In this document: piece by piece, positions 27,497 to 39,575 of the stretch
How positions within the stretch are numbered: the first letter of the stretch is position 1
Layout of the letters: the number at the start of each line of letters is the position of its first letter
From: Clostridiales bacterium
GTDB taxonomy: Bacteria > Bacillota > Clostridia > Lachnospirales > CAMVHY01
DNA length: 41,527 nucleotides
Direction: 5' to 3'
Assembly: GCA_031265515.1 (NCBI GenBank)
Contig: JAISCN010000006.1
Coordinates: 1-41,527 of the forward strand
Notes under the pieces: model-generated
Told to the model about the DNA's origin: nothing
Database searches by the model: none
The model's input: the letters and a program-made list of their open reading frames with translations, nothing else
Made by a program: the position numbers and the translations under genes

Positions 27497-28468
27497 ATGA
27501 TTTTGTATAACAATTGCAATAATTTCACTGATATTTTTATTCGATTTTATAAAAAAATATATCTAAGAAAAAAAATAGCTCTAATTGAATACAAACTTTG
27601 TGGAATCGCTGAGTCATCGAAAAATAAAGAAGAAAGAACGGAGAGTCATATACAACAGCTAGATAAAATTAAACAAGTAATAAACAAAGAATTTTCTTGT
27701 CATCCAAGGTTTGAATTATGGCAACAAATTATAAGCAAATATGGCAAACCAGAAAATTTTTTTGAAACAGAATATTATTGTAAATCATATTATATTCCTC
27801 CAGAATCGTTGGCTATTATATTAGGTTTATTTTTTTTTAAAAGTATGGAAGAAACGAAAGAAATAGAAAAATTGTGGGAAAAAAATTGTTCACGTAGCAA
27901 AAAATATGATTTTGGACGTTGTGAATTACACATTGCCAAAGCTATCATTGCGATAGCGTTAATTGATTTAAAAATAATTCCTCAAGAAAATGAGATAATT
28001 CTAGTTGAAAATGTTCCACATTATCTAAGACTTAGATTTGAAAAAGAATTTATAAACATTCGACCCAAAATCGAGAAAAAAATTGATCAGTTTGTGTTTT
28101 GGTTTCCGTTCTTATTTCCTATGATTCCGGCTGCTATTTCTTCTTCGATATTTTTATCAGACTTAGTTCGCATTGCTAATATTCGTTCAATTGTCAGTGG
28201 ATCTATTATCTTTTTTAGTGTTTATATTTTATTTTCTCTTGTTTCGCTTATATCTTTAAAAGGATGTAAATTTGCCGCTATGTCAATATGCGACGGTTGT
28301 GATGATGATGGTATTAAAGCCAGAAAAACTCTGGATGCAACCGTTAAAACAGTAAATCGAAGATTTAATCTTCATTTGAGAGTAAAAAAATATCCGCGAT
28401 TCCAATTAAATGAAGCATCATGCGCATTAACTAATTATACAGATTATACAGATGCACCACGATGTTAA
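27497..28468 (+). CDS. Hypothetical protein with C-terminal two-TM hairpin
   Basis: ATG 27497 preceded by GGGGAGGGG SD; TM segments FVFWFPFLFPMIPAAISSSIF and SIIFFSVYILFSLVSLISL; architecture resembles the 40543 ORF. Confidence 0.65.
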   Translation: MILYNNCNNFTDIFIRFYKKIYLRKKIALIEYKLCGIAESSKNKEERTESHIQQLDKIKQVINKEFSCHPRFELWQQIISKYGKPENFFETEYYCKSYYIPPESLAIILGLFFFKSMEETKEIEKLWEKNCSRSKKYDFGRCELHIAKAIIAIALIDLKIIPQENEIILVENVPHYLRLRFEKEFINIRPKIEKKIDQFVFWFPFLFPMIPAAISSSIFLSDLVRIANIRSIVSGSIIFFSVYILFSLVSLISLKGCKFAAMSICDGCDDDGIKARKTLDATVKTVNRRFNLHLRVKKYPRFQLNEASCALTNYTDYTDAPRC

Positions 28469-28676
28469 AAACAATAAAATTTTGACATCAAGAAACAACA
28501 ATAATAAAAAAATATAATATTATAACGAAAAACGTTCCTAAAATCAAAAATACAGTCGATTGTCGACTAAAAGCTTAAAGAATAAATTATTATTATCTTG
28601 ATCTTGCTAGATTTGATCGCGTTTTTTAAAAATTTAAAAATCATTTATAACTATTTTTAATATCCATATATCTATT

Positions 28677-29291
28677 TTAAATCTTTGCATTATATCTATT
28701 CTTGGCATTGTACTTAGTTTTTGAAACATTAGTCGAAACCCAATATCTGTTCAATATTATATTTTTATTATTACTTTTTGTGTTTAATTGATCCCAAAGT
28801 TTTCCTCCTGCATGTTCTATTATCTTTTTCGAAGCAATATTCTCGCTGTCGCATGTCACAAGCGCAGAATCTATTTTTAATTTATTTGTTTCTATCAATA
28901 AATATTTAAAATTTAGAGTTCCGTAATGTTTATTCCAGAGTGATGGACGTATAGCATATCCTATATGACCACCGAATTCTTCTATCGATTTCGTAATTCT
29001 ATGACGAATAATTCCGCAACCAATATATTTTTCTTCGTCTACGAGCCAAAATACACTGCATGGCAAATTTAATTTTTGATATTTCCCGTCTATAATTTCA
29101 TAATAAGTTTGATTGATTATTGCATTTCTATAAAGATCAAACGCAGGGATAGTATTATCAGGAATACGAGCGAATTCTTTTAGATTATGAAGATAACTTA
29201 ATTCTTTATGGTTTTTATATTCTTCACATGCGTTTAAAAAATCGTTAAAAAATTTTCTGGATGGAGGAACTAAAATCGGATTTATGATGAT
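28677..29291 (-). CDS. GNAT-family N-acetyltransferase, non-canonical start
   Basis: ..IINPILVPPSRKFFNDFLNACEEYKNHKEL..FWLVDEEKYIGCGIIRHRITKSIEEFGGHIGYAIRPSLWNKHYGT..VTCDSENIASKKIIEHAGGKL; frame opens after TAG 29294-29292, no ATG/GTG/TTG until 29066. Confidence 0.85.
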   Translation of the reverse strand: MIINPILVPPSRKFFNDFLNACEEYKNHKELSYLHNLKEFARIPDNTIPAFDLYRNAIINQTYYEIIDGKYQKLNLPCSVFWLVDEEKYIGCGIIRHRITKSIEEFGGHIGYAIRPSLWNKHYGTLNFKYLLIETNKLKIDSALVTCDSENIASKKIIEHAGGKLWDQLNTKSNNKNIILNRYWVSTNVSKTKYNAKNRYNAKI

Positions 29292-29794
29292 CTACGTCCT
29301 AAAAATTTAATATTTACAAAAATTATGATCAAAATAATACAAGAATATTCTAATAAATTTTATTTATCTTTTATATTTAATTTTAAAAATCTTAAGTCAA
29401 CTCGAAATTTAATTGTTTTGATAACACGTTTTGCGTTATTTCTTATCAGATTTTTTAAAAAACTTTTTTATATTTTTTATTCTAAATAAATTTTTTAAAA
29501 AAATATATTAACAAGAGATTTTTTTAAAGTTTGATGTGTTAAGTTTTCTAGATAATTTAAGATACTAAGAACAATTGATAAAAATAATATCAGTTAGTTT
29601 GCGGTGTTGTGAGTTTTTAGAAATAAAAAGATACTCAATTGCTAAAAAACTTTTTTAAGTTAATTTCACCAACTCTAGAAAAAAATAACTTGTAAAAAAT
29701 ACTAAATATAAATTAAATATAAATTAAAAAAATGATTGTCTTCCGCGTGTTGTTGTTTTGCTAATTATTTTTAATAATTACTCAATTTAGTAAA

Positions 29795-30913
29795 TTAAAA
29801 TATACTATGTTTTGATACTACTGCAAGATCTATTTGACTTCCTTGAATTTTTTTGTTGTCTGACAAGACAACTGACTTATCAAGTATAGCGTTTTCTACT
29901 ACACAATTGTTTCCTATCTGGCATTTATCCATTATGATAGAATTTTTTACGGAAGTTAATTCTCCTATATAAACTTTATTAAATAAAATAGAATTTTCTG
30001 TATATCCATTTAATATACTTCCGGATCCTACTATCGAGTTTTTGGTTTTTGCATTAAAATTATATTTTGCAGGTGGATCGTCTTTAGGTTTTGTTTCTAT
30101 GTATGGATAAGTGTGCAGAAATTCATCGCGTATATTTTTATTCAAAAAATCAAAATTTACTCTATAAAACGATTCTATATTATTTAAAACGTTCCAGTAA
30201 CTTTTAATTTCATAGGCCATTATTTTAAGCTTTTTGCGATATCTAATTATTATATCACTTATTAAATCATAACGATTTTGCGATAGTATAGTTTCTAAGA
30301 TTTCTATTAACATATCTCTAGAAAAAATATAAATACCTGCAAAAATATTATCACTTTTAGGATCCAACGGTTTCTCGTCAAAATTTACTAATCTATTATT
30401 TTCATCTATTTCTAATAAGCCAAAATCGCATAAATTAAAACTATCGTTATTTATTTTTTTTTTATATATTAAAGTTATGTTAGCGTTGTTTTTTTCATGA
30501 AAATCAATTACCGTGTTAAAATTAATCTTAAATATAATATCTCCGTGTGATATTATGACGTTTTTCTCATGACTTTTTTTTAAGAATAATAAGTTTTGAT
30601 AAATAGCATCAGCTGTTCCTCTGTACCAAAACTGATTGCCTTCGGATATATATGGCGAGAAAATAAAAAGTCTTCCGTGTTTATATCCAAAATTCCACCA
30701 TTTTGCAGATGAGAGATGATTATGTAAAGATCTAGAGTTATATTGTGTTATAATAGCAACTTTACTAACACCAGAATTAGACATATTGCTAAGACTAAAA
30801 TCAATTGCTCTATAGCAACCTCCGACTGGCATAGCTGCTGCTGCTCTTTCTCTTGTTAAAACTCCGAGATTTTTGCTGACACCGCCTGCTAAAATTATTC
30901 CTATAGAACGCAT
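29795..30913 (-). CDS. glgD: Glucose-1-phosphate adenylyltransferase regulatory-like subunit GlgD
   Basis: GIILAGGVSKNLGVLTRERAAAAMPVGGCYRAIDFSLSN; left-handed beta-helix C-terminus. Confidence 0.9.
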   Translation of the reverse strand: MRSIGIILAGGVSKNLGVLTRERAAAAMPVGGCYRAIDFSLSNMSNSGVSKVAIITQYNSRSLHNHLSSAKWWNFGYKHGRLFIFSPYISEGNQFWYRGTADAIYQNLLFLKKSHEKNVIISHGDIIFKINFNTVIDFHEKNNANITLIYKKKINNDSFNLCDFGLLEIDENNRLVNFDEKPLDPKSDNIFAGIYIFSRDMLIEILETILSQNRYDLISDIIIRYRKKLKIMAYEIKSYWNVLNNIESFYRVNFDFLNKNIRDEFLHTYPYIETKPKDDPPAKYNFNAKTKNSIVGSGSILNGYTENSILFNKVYIGELTSVKNSIIMDKCQIGNNCVVENAILDKSVVLSDNKKIQGSQIDLAVVSKHSIF

Positions 30914-30933
30914 GAATTCTCACTTAAAAGAAA

Positions 30934-32208
30934 TTAGATCATATTATTTATAATTAAATTTTCTCCACTTTCTAACTCGTTATTTATAATATTTTCTTTT
31001 TTTAATTCACCAGATACGACACAATTTTTTCCAATGTTTAATCCTTCTAAAATAAAACTATTTTCTCCAATTATACTTATGCCAGAATTATATATATTAG
31101 GTTCCGAACTATTTATTATATTTTTGCCAATTCCTATTTTGCAATTTTTATCTATAATACAATTTTCATCTACTATGGATTTTTCTATGTAGCAATTTTT
31201 TTTGACAATGCTATTGCTCATAATTATGCTATCTTTTATGATTGCGTTTTCTTCTACGACAACATTGTATCCTAGTATCGAGTTATAAATTTTGCCATAT
31301 ATCTCGCAACCTTCGGAAATTATGCACGTGCTGACATCTGAATTTTTTCCAAAATAATGAGGACTTTGATATTCTACTTGCGTATAAATTTTCCAAAAAT
31401 TTTCATATAAATTAAAACTTGGCAAAGTTTTTATTAATTCCATGTTTGCAAGCCAATACGATTCTATAGTTCCCACGTCTTTCCAATAGTCAACAAATTT
31501 ATAAGCATAAACGTTTTTTTTAAATTTTATCATTTCAGGTATAATATGTGCACCGAAATCACTATTATTGTGAATTTTATTATCTAAAATTAAAAATTCA
31601 TGTAACTTAGACCAATCAAAAATATAAATTCCCATAGAAGCTAAATTACTTTTTGGAAATTCTGGTTTTTCTTCGAATTTATAAATTTTATTATTTTCAT
31701 CAACATTCATAATTCCAAAACGCGATGCATCATTGATATTAATTTCTAAAACTGCAATCGTAGCATCGGCATTTTTTCTACGATGATATTCAAGCATTTT
31801 AGAATAGTCCATTTTATAAACGTGATCTCCAGAAATTATTAATACATATCTAGGACTATATGAATTTATAAAATTTATATTTTGATATATAGCGTTGGCA
31901 GTTCCTGAATACCAATCTCCTTCACTAGATTTGAGATGTGGAGGTAAAATTACGGCTCCGCTATTAGGACGATCTAGATCCCATGGAATACCAATTCCTA
32001 TGTGTTTATTCAACACAAATGGCTGATACTGAGTTAATATTCCCACCGTATCAATTTCTGAATTAACACAATTACTCAATGGAAAATCGATAATCCTATA
32101 CTTCCCACCAAAACTTATCGCTGGTTTTGCTTTTTTTTTGGACAATATTCCTAATCTACTCCCCTGTCCACCGGCCAGTAGCATTGCTATTATTTCTCTT
32201 CTTGCCAT
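30934..32208 (-). CDS. glgC: Glucose-1-phosphate adenylyltransferase
   Basis: [52 protein letters not shown]. Confidence 0.95.
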   Translation of the reverse strand: MARREIIAMLLAGGQGSRLGILSKKKAKPAISFGGKYRIIDFPLSNCVNSEIDTVGILTQYQPFVLNKHIGIGIPWDLDRPNSGAVILPPHLKSSEGDWYSGTANAIYQNINFINSYSPRYVLIISGDHVYKMDYSKMLEYHRRKNADATIAVLEININDASRFGIMNVDENNKIYKFEEKPEFPKSNLASMGIYIFDWSKLHEFLILDNKIHNNSDFGAHIIPEMIKFKKNVYAYKFVDYWKDVGTIESYWLANMELIKTLPSFNLYENFWKIYTQVEYQSPHYFGKNSDVSTCIISEGCEIYGKIYNSILGYNVVVEENAIIKDSIIMSNSIVKKNCYIEKSIVDENCIIDKNCKIGIGKNIINSSEPNIYNSGISIIGENSFILEGLNIGKNCVVSGELKKENIINNELESGENLIINNMI

Positions 32209-32323
32209 TTAATAGCTCCGAAATTGCTATTATTAAAAAAATATCAATTAATTTAATCAAAACAAATATTGAAGTAACAAAAATATTTTTAAAAAAGTAA
32301 TTTAGTATTTATATGCTAAAATA

Positions 32324-33955
32324 TCAAAATTTATCTACTGAAAATTTTTCAAGTTTGACACTCAGATCTATGTCTTTGCTTCCCTCTCTTATCACATGAA
32401 TTTTGATAGTATCTCCAAAATCAAATTTATTATTGAGTATGTTTGTGATATCTTTGATATTATATATAGTCATATTATTTATTTGAGTTATTATATCATA
32501 ACGTTTTATCCCGGCACGACTTGCATTAGAACCATCAATAACATTCTGAACGAATATTCCTATGTTTGGTAATCCATATGTCTTCGCTAAATTTTCGTTT
32601 AGCTCAATTCCTTCAATACCTAACTTGGGACTTTCTTCGCTCTTTAAGATATTTTGAATTGATTCTTTAACTTTATTAGACGGTATACAGTATCCAACAT
32701 TTTCCGTTGCATATCTAGAATATTTTGCTGTAGTCACACCTATTACTTTGCCACTTGAATCTACTAATGCGCCACCACTGTTACCAGGATTAATTGGTGC
32801 ATCGATTTGTATCATAGTAAATTCAATACCATCAATAATTATATTTTTATCTTTAACACTAACAACTCCAGACGTAACTGCATTTCCCTCTCCCAGAGAA
32901 TTTCCTATTGTCATTATTTTATCAGCTACAGTAATATTATCGGAATTTCCAAAATCAGCTATTGATATGTCGCTAATATTGTGTTCTGTTAAATCAGATT
33001 TGTTAACAGAAATCACTGCTATGTCATTTAAAATTTCTTTTCCAACTGGATGCGCAGTGATTTTTTCAGAACCACTAAAAGAAATACCGACTGCAGTGGC
33101 ATTTCTCACTACATGATAATTAGTTACGATATAAATATTTTCGCTATCTTCGTTAAATATAATTCCAGAACCAGAACCCGATTGCACTACCGGGAGTCCC
33201 CATATTAAATTTTCTTGACTTGATGTTGTATTAATAGCAACTACAGATTTCATTACTTTATGAACAACGCTAGTTGTTATTTCTTGTGGTCTGTTGTCTT
33301 CTTCATAATTAAATTTATTATTTTTATTTGACTCGCTACTTTCATTTTGACTACTATCAATATCTTTTTTTTCTTGAGAATATTTATTTTTTATATTATC
33401 TATAATTTTGTTCGTCAATGCATAAGAAGAACCTATTGCTGTTCCGAAAATTGCACTAGCAACGAAAACTACAAACATTATAGCAATAAACTTATAAGTA
33501 TTTCTTTTTTTTTTAATGATATTTGGTCTTGAGAAAATTTTTTCGCTTCTGCTATCTGTTTTATTTTTATTTTCAAGATCCATATTTTTTTTATCTATTT
33601 TTTTTTCGTTTTTGATTTTCAATTCATCCACACTTTTATTTAGTGTTTTTTTAAAATCGTCTTTATTTATATCGCTATCAAAACTATTATTTTTTTTATC
33701 GTTTGATTCATCAAAATTATCTATTTCTTTTTTTGATTCGTTTTCGTTGTCATTGCGATTCACATCAGCAAAATTTTCGTTTTCTGTGTTTTTATTTTGT
33801 ACTTCATCATCATTATTATTTTTTTTGTCCTCGATATTATTAATTCGATCAAAATCGTTTTTATCTGAGCTGTTAACATTATTATTTATTTTCATATTTT
33901 TAGATTTATCTTTATCATTCTCATTAGAATTATTAAGATTACTATCTTTGTTCAT
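32324..33955 (-). CDS. HtrA/DegP-like S1C serine protease with PDZ domain
   Basis: VTNYHVV (His), NDIAVI (Asp), PINPGNSGGALVD (Ser), C-terminal PDZ; TM preceded by ~150-aa Asn/Asp/Lys-rich segment. Confidence 0.92.
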   Translation of the reverse strand: MNKDSNLNNSNENDKDKSKNMKINNNVNSSDKNDFDRINNIEDKKNNNDDEVQNKNTENENFADVNRNDNENESKKEIDNFDESNDKKNNSFDSDINKDDFKKTLNKSVDELKIKNEKKIDKKNMDLENKNKTDSRSEKIFSRPNIIKKKRNTYKFIAIMFVVFVASAIFGTAIGSSYALTNKIIDNIKNKYSQEKKDIDSSQNESSESNKNNKFNYEEDNRPQEITTSVVHKVMKSVVAINTTSSQENLIWGLPVVQSGSGSGIIFNEDSENIYIVTNYHVVRNATAVGISFSGSEKITAHPVGKEILNDIAVISVNKSDLTEHNISDISIADFGNSDNITVADKIMTIGNSLGEGNAVTSGVVSVKDKNIIIDGIEFTMIQIDAPINPGNSGGALVDSSGKVIGVTTAKYSRYATENVGYCIPSNKVKESIQNILKSEESPKLGIEGIELNENLAKTYGLPNIGIFVQNVIDGSNASRAGIKRYDIITQINNMTIYNIKDITNILNNKFDFGDTIKIHVIREGSKDIDLSVKLEKFSVDKF

Positions 33956-33990
33956 TAAAAATTGTCCTCGTACTTAAATTTTTTTGAGAA

Positions 33991-34794
33991 GTGTTTATTA
34001 TATTGACTGAAATTATAAAAAAAATCGTCGTCAAATGCAAACAAGATAATATTTTTGCAATTGCAAACCAACTTACTTATAAAACGCTTCTATCATTTTT
34101 TCCATTTATTATATTTTTAATAAATCTAATTGCGTATTTTAATCTTGATATAAATGTCTTGCTAATAGAATTAAAGAATAAAATTCCAGATCAAATTATT
34201 TCACTTATTAATATGATTTTAAAACAAACAATAGAAAAAAAAAATTTAAATCTATTATCGTGGAGTTTAGTAATAGGCATTTTTAACGCATCTTCAGGGT
34301 TTGAAGCTATGATAACGTCTCTAAATAAAATATCATATCCTCTAAATAAAAAAAACTTTCTTGAATTAAAAATAATTAGCTTATCAAGTATGTTTTTATT
34401 CGCACTCGCAATAATTTCTTGTACAGTTGCGGTTGTCTTAGGAAATAAATTATCTTTATTACTTAATTATAAATTAAAATCAGATATATTTCTAAACGCA
34501 TCAACGGTTTTTTTTAGATATGTTTCTATATCGATAATATTAATAATTTTAACTACTATTATTTATAGAATTTCAAATATAAAAAAAATAAAATTAAAAA
34601 AAATATTAATAGGATCAAGTTTTTGCACTATACTCTGGATATTTTCAAGCTTGGCATTTAATTTTTATATAAATAATTTCACTCAAATACCAATAATCTA
34701 TGGGAGTATCGCGGGTTTTTTTATACTCATGCTTTGGCTAAATTTATTATTTATAATATTAATAATTGGTTTTGAAGTTTCTTTTACTATTTAG
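33991..34794 (+). CDS. YihY/virulence factor BrkB family membrane protein
   Basis: NIFAIANQLTYKTLLSFFPFIIFL, IGIFNASSGFEAMITSLNKI, YGSIAGFFILMLWLNLLFIILIIGFE. Confidence 0.85.
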   Translation: MFIILTEIIKKIVVKCKQDNIFAIANQLTYKTLLSFFPFIIFLINLIAYFNLDINVLLIELKNKIPDQIISLINMILKQTIEKKNLNLLSWSLVIGIFNASSGFEAMITSLNKISYPLNKKNFLELKIISLSSMFLFALAIISCTVAVVLGNKLSLLLNYKLKSDIFLNASTVFFRYVSISIILIILTTIIYRISNIKKIKLKKILIGSSFCTILWIFSSLAFNFYINNFTQIPIIYGSIAGFFILMLWLNLLFIILIIGFEVSFTI

Positions 34795-34955
34795 TTATTT
34801 TATAATGTTCTCATTTTGTTTTATTTTATTCTGCTCTATTTTTATATTTGATTGACAATTATTAAAAACTTGTTTTTATTAAAAAAAAATAATAGAATCT
34901 TTCAGTTGGATTTTTAGAAAACGTGTAAAAATTAAATTTTGGAGGTGCGAAAAAA

Positions 34956-35375
34956 ATTCCAACTATAAATCAATTGATAAGAAAACCCAGAAAAACTAGC
35001 AAAATAAAATCAAAGGTCCCGGCACTACAAAAAATATTTAATTCTTTAAAAAAACGAACTGTCTTAAAATCTAATCCACAAATGCGTGGAGTTTGTACTG
35101 TTGTTAAAACAGTTAAACCAAGAAAACCTAATTCAGCTCTGAGAAAAGTTGCTAGAATAAGATTATGTAATTCAATGGAAGTTACTGGATATATTCCAGG
35201 CGAAGGACATAATTTACAAGAACATAGTATCGTGTTAATTAGAGGCGGAAGGGTGAAAGATTTACCTGGTGTCAGATATCATGTAATACGCGGTACTTTA
35301 GATACAGCTGGTGTGGCAAAACGAATGCAAGGACGATCTAGATACGGAGCTAAAAAACCCAAAGCTAAGAAATAA
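34956..35375 (+). CDS. rpsL: 30S ribosomal protein S12 with apparent ATT start
   Basis: GGAGGT-gcgaaaaaa-ATT CCA ACT ATA AAT CAA TTG ATA AGA = (M)[44 protein letters not shown]. Confidence 0.97.
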   Translation: MPTINQLIRKPRKTSKIKSKVPALQKIFNSLKKRTVLKSNPQMRGVCTVVKTVKPRKPNSALRKVARIRLCNSMEVTGYIPGEGHNLQEHSIVLIRGGRVKDLPGVRYHVIRGTLDTAGVAKRMQGRSRYGAKKPKAKK

Positions 35376-35473
35376 AATACAAAAAAATAAATCATAATTA
35401 TTTTTTCACATATTAATCTATGTTCTAATTATTGATCTATATATTAGTTAATTAACATTAAGGAGAAAAGTAT

Positions 35474-35944
35474 TTGTCAAGAAAAGGACCTGTCAAAAAA
35501 AGAGATGTATTGCCTGATACTAAATACAATGATAAAATAGTTGCTAAATTTATAAATCAGGTTATGTGGGATGGAAAAAAAACAATTGCTGAAAAAATTG
35601 TTTACGGATCTTTTGAGTTTTGTGCAGAAAAATCTAATCGAGATGCGTTGGATTGTTTTGAAATAGCTCTTGAAAATGTGAAACCTAAATTAGAGGTCAA
35701 AGCGCGTAGAGTCGGTGGTGCAACTTATCAAGTTCCAATTGATGTAAGAGAGGATAGAAGTATAACTTTAGCTATAAGATGGATAGTAAATTCAGCAAGA
35801 AAAAGAGCTGAAAGAAATATGGAGAACAAGCTTGCGAATGAAATTCTAGATGCTATGAACAACACTGGCAGCTCAGTAAAGAAAAAAGAAGAAACGCATA
35901 AAATGGCCGAGGCAAATAAAGCTTTTGCTCATTATAAATGGTGA
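35474..35944 (+). CDS. rpsG: 30S ribosomal protein S7
   Basis: [20 protein letters not shown]..; TTG start with AAGGAG SD. Confidence 0.97.
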   Translation: MSRKGPVKKRDVLPDTKYNDKIVAKFINQVMWDGKKTIAEKIVYGSFEFCAEKSNRDALDCFEIALENVKPKLEVKARRVGGATYQVPIDVREDRSITLAIRWIVNSARKRAERNMENKLANEILDAMNNTGSSVKKKEETHKMAEANKAFAHYKW

Positions 35945-36047
35945 TAATTAATTTATTAATTAATTGATTTGATGTTGAACTTAGCTTTTTCTGCGTCTTT
36001 TTGTTTTTATTTTTTTTATGTTTTTATATCGAAGGAGTGAATTATAA

Positions 36048-38126
36048 TTGGCTGGCAGAAGCGTCTCATTAAAAAATATGCGAAATATAGGAATCATGGC
36101 GCATATTGATGCCGGTAAAACAACACTTACTGAAAGAGTTTTATTTTACACTGGCAGAAATTATAAAATAGGTGAAGTTCATGAAGGTGCCGCAACAATG
36201 GACTGGATGGAACAGGAACAAGAACGTGGGATTACAATAACATCCGCTGCAACAACTGCTAAGTGGAAAGATTATTTAATTAATATAATAGATACACCTG
36301 GTCATGTAGATTTTACTGTAGAAGTTGAAAGAAGTCTCAGAGTTTTAGATGGTGCAGTAGGGGTTTTTTGTGCAAAAGGCGGGGTTGAACCGCAATCAGA
36401 AACTGTTTGGAGACAAGCGGATAAATATAACGTTCCGAGAATAGCTTTTGTCAATAAAATGGATATAATGGGCGCTGATTTTTATAATGTCATAGAGATG
36501 CTAAAAAAACGTTTGAATGCTATTCCGGTTGCTGTGCAGTTACCGATTGGTGCTGAAGAAAATTTTATTGGTTTAATAGATCTGATAGAATTAAAAGCTT
36601 ATATATATAAAGATGAGTTGGGTAAAGAAATAGAAGTTTGTGAAATACCAGAAGATATGCAAGAAAAAACTAAAGAATATAGAACAAAAATGTTAGAATT
36701 AATCTGCGAAACTGATGAAAATTTAATGGAAAAATATTTTTCAGGAGAAAATTTTGAGACTGGAGAAATTAAATTAGCACTCAGAAAAGCATGTATATCA
36801 ACTGAATTGACACCTGTTTTTTGCGGGTCAGCTTATAAAAATAAAGGTGTTCAGAAATTATTGGATGGCGTAGTAGACTATTTGCCATCTCCAGTTGATA
36901 TAAAAGCAATTAAAGGGATAGACGATAACGATAATGAAATTGAACGTCATGCTAATGATGACGAGCCGTTTTCCGCACTTGCTTTTAAAATTATGAATGA
37001 TTCATTTGTTGGAAAACTTGCTTTTTTTAGAGTTTATTCTGGTACCCTAGAATCTGGGTCTTATGTTTATAACTCAACAAAAGATAAAAAAGAAAGAATT
37101 GGCAGAATTTTAAGAATGCACGCAAACCATCGTGAAGAAATTTCAAAAGTTTATGCAGGTGATATCGCTGCAATTGTTGGTTTAAAGTTCACGACTACTG
37201 GTGATACATTATGTTTAGAAAATGATCCGGTTATTTTAGAGTCAATGAATTTTCCAGAACCAGTTATATCAGTCGCAATTGAACCAAAGACAAAAGATGG
37301 TAGAGATAAAATGGGAATAGCTTTATCTAGACTTGCTGAAGAAGATCCGACTTTTAAAACTTATACTAATTCTGAAACTGGACAAACGATAATTTCTGGA
37401 ATGGGAGAATTGCATCTAGAGATTATAGTCGATAGATTGTTGAGAGAATTTAAAGTAGAGGCTAATGTTGGAAAACCGCAAGTTGCTTACAAAGAAACTT
37501 TTAAACGTTCTAGTGATGTGGAAGGTAAATATATAAAGCAATCTGGCGGACGAGGTCAATATGGTCACTGTAAAATAAAATTCGAGCCAATGGATGCAAA
37601 CAATGTTGATAAAACTTATGAATTTGTTAATAACATCGTCGGAGGAACAATACCAAAGGAATATATACCTGCAATAGACAGCGGAATAAAAGAAGCTATG
37701 CGTTCAGGAATTTTAGGCGGTTATCCTGTTTTGGGTGTCAGAGCTATTTTATACGATGGAAGCTACCACGATGTAGATTCTTCAGAAATGGCTTTTAAGA
37801 TAGCTGGTTCTATGGCGTTTAAAGAAGCAATGCGCAAAGGCGATTCTGTTTTACTTGAACCAATTATGAAAGTAGATGTAACAGTTCCTGAGGAATATAT
37901 GGGTGATGTAATGGGAGATATTAATTCGCGTCGTGGCCGAATAGAAGGAATGGAAGCACATTCTGGTGCGCAAATTATTCATGGTTACGTGCCTCTTGCT
38001 GAAATGTTTGGATATTCTACTGATTTGAGATCAAAAACTCAAGGCCGTGGAACTTACTCTATGCAAATGAACCATTATGAATCTATACCAAAGAATATCC
38101 AAGAAAAAATAATTAATAATAAATAA
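36048..38126 (+). CDS. fusA: Elongation factor G
   Basis: [34 protein letters not shown] start. Confidence 0.98.
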   Translation: MAGRSVSLKNMRNIGIMAHIDAGKTTLTERVLFYTGRNYKIGEVHEGAATMDWMEQEQERGITITSAATTAKWKDYLINIIDTPGHVDFTVEVERSLRVLDGAVGVFCAKGGVEPQSETVWRQADKYNVPRIAFVNKMDIMGADFYNVIEMLKKRLNAIPVAVQLPIGAEENFIGLIDLIELKAYIYKDELGKEIEVCEIPEDMQEKTKEYRTKMLELICETDENLMEKYFSGENFETGEIKLALRKACISTELTPVFCGSAYKNKGVQKLLDGVVDYLPSPVDIKAIKGIDDNDNEIERHANDDEPFSALAFKIMNDSFVGKLAFFRVYSGTLESGSYVYNSTKDKKERIGRILRMHANHREEISKVYAGDIAAIVGLKFTTTGDTLCLENDPVILESMNFPEPVISVAIEPKTKDGRDKMGIALSRLAEEDPTFKTYTNSETGQTIISGMGELHLEIIVDRLLREFKVEANVGKPQVAYKETFKRSSDVEGKYIKQSGGRGQYGHCKIKFEPMDANNVDKTYEFVNNIVGGTIPKEYIPAIDSGIKEAMRSGILGGYPVLGVRAILYDGSYHDVDSSEMAFKIAGSMAFKEAMRKGDSVLLEPIMKVDVTVPEEYMGDVMGDINSRRGRIEGMEAHSGAQIIHGYVPLAEMFGYSTDLRSKTQGRGTYSMQMNHYESIPKNIQEKIINNK

Positions 38127-38282
38127 AAAAATATTGACAAAAAAATAAAAAATGTTTTGTTGATTATGTTAAAAGAGATTATTTGAGTTTGAAATTTTAA
38201 TTAAGTTTTTACAAAAAAATTGTTTAAAAAAATAGCATAATTTTTGATTATTTGATTTTTTAAATCTACGGAGGAAACACAG

Positions 38283-39476
38283 ATGGCTGTTTTTGAAAGA
38301 AATAAACCACATGTAAACATAGGAACTATTGGCCATGTTGATCATGGGAAAACAACTTTAACAACCGCGATAACATATATTTTACACAATAAATTACCGA
38401 GTGATATAAATAAATTTACTCCTTTTGATGAAATTGACAAAGCTCCTGAAGAGAAGGCCAGGGGTATAACAATCCAAACAGCACATGTTGAATACGAAAC
38501 TGCTAAACGTCACTATGCTCATGTAGATTGTCCTGGTCATGCTGACTATGTAAAAAATATGATTACGGGTGCCGCTCAAATGGATGGCGCAGTTCTAGTT
38601 GTTGCTGCAACAGATGGTCCAATGGCTCAAACACGTGAACATATATTATTGGCTCGCCAAGTCGGGGTCCCGAAGATCGTTGTTTTTATGAATAAATGCG
38701 ATATGGTTGACGATGAAGAATTATTAGATTTAGTTGAGATGGAAATTAGAGATTTATTGACAGAGTATGAGTTTCCTGGAGATGATATTCCGATTATTCG
38801 TGGTTCTGGTTATCAAGCTTTGCAAGATCCAGATGGTGATTGGGGAAATAAAATTATGGAATTGCTTGATAAAATAGATAATTATATACCAGATCCAAAA
38901 AGAGATATCGAGCATTCGTTTTTGATGCCGGTCGAAGATGTTTTTTCTATTACTGGTCGCGGGACGGTTGCTACTGGGAGAGTTGAACGAGGAATAGTTA
39001 AAATTCAAGAAGAAGTTGAATTAGTTGGTTTAACAACTGAGAAAAAAAAGTATATTGTTACTGGAATAGAGATGTTTCATAAGTTGCTTGATCAAGGACA
39101 AGCTGGGGATAATATTGGACTTCTTCTTCGTGGCGTGCAACGTGATGAAATAGAACGTGGTCAAGTTTTAGCTAAACCGGGGACTATAACACCGCATACA
39201 AAATTTAAAGCACAAGTTTATGTTTTGACTCAAGAAGAGGGCGGACGTCACAAACCTTTTTTTAATAATTATCGTCCGCAATTTTATTTTAGAACAACTG
39301 ATGTTACTGGAATTATAACTTTGCCAGAGGGAACTGAAATGTGTATGCCAGGTGATAATGTTGAAATGGAAATAGAATTGATCACACCAATTGCAATGGA
39401 TCAGGGTCTTAGATTTGCTATACGCGAGGGTGGAAAAACAGTTGGCGCAGGTTCAGTTTCAAAAATTATTCAGTAA
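38283..39476 (+). CDS. tuf: Elongation factor Tu
   Basis: [40 protein letters not shown]. Confidence 0.99.
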   Translation: MAVFERNKPHVNIGTIGHVDHGKTTLTTAITYILHNKLPSDINKFTPFDEIDKAPEEKARGITIQTAHVEYETAKRHYAHVDCPGHADYVKNMITGAAQMDGAVLVVAATDGPMAQTREHILLARQVGVPKIVVFMNKCDMVDDEELLDLVEMEIRDLLTEYEFPGDDIPIIRGSGYQALQDPDGDWGNKIMELLDKIDNYIPDPKRDIEHSFLMPVEDVFSITGRGTVATGRVERGIVKIQEEVELVGLTTEKKKYIVTGIEMFHKLLDQGQAGDNIGLLLRGVQRDEIERGQVLAKPGTITPHTKFKAQVYVLTQEEGGRHKPFFNNYRPQFYFRTTDVTGIITLPEGTEMCMPGDNVEMEIELITPIAMDQGLRFAIREGGKTVGAGSVSKIIQ

Positions 39477-39542
39477 AATAATAATAGATTAAAAAAAGAT
39501 AAAAAATTGTTTTACGAAATTGTTGTTATTAACAGGTGAGCG

Positions 39543-39575
39543 AAAAGAGCAGATTTTTTATAAGTCTGCTTTTTT
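39543..39575 (+). terminator. Rho-independent terminator after tuf
   Basis: AGCAGA-ttttttataag-TCTGCT followed by T-run, A-run 5' of stem. Confidence 0.85.

Noticed and set aside
28554-28568. AGTCGA-TTG-TCGACT inverted repeat downstream of the 27497 gene
   Set aside because: Perfect but short stem with no T-run; could arise by chance in this composition.
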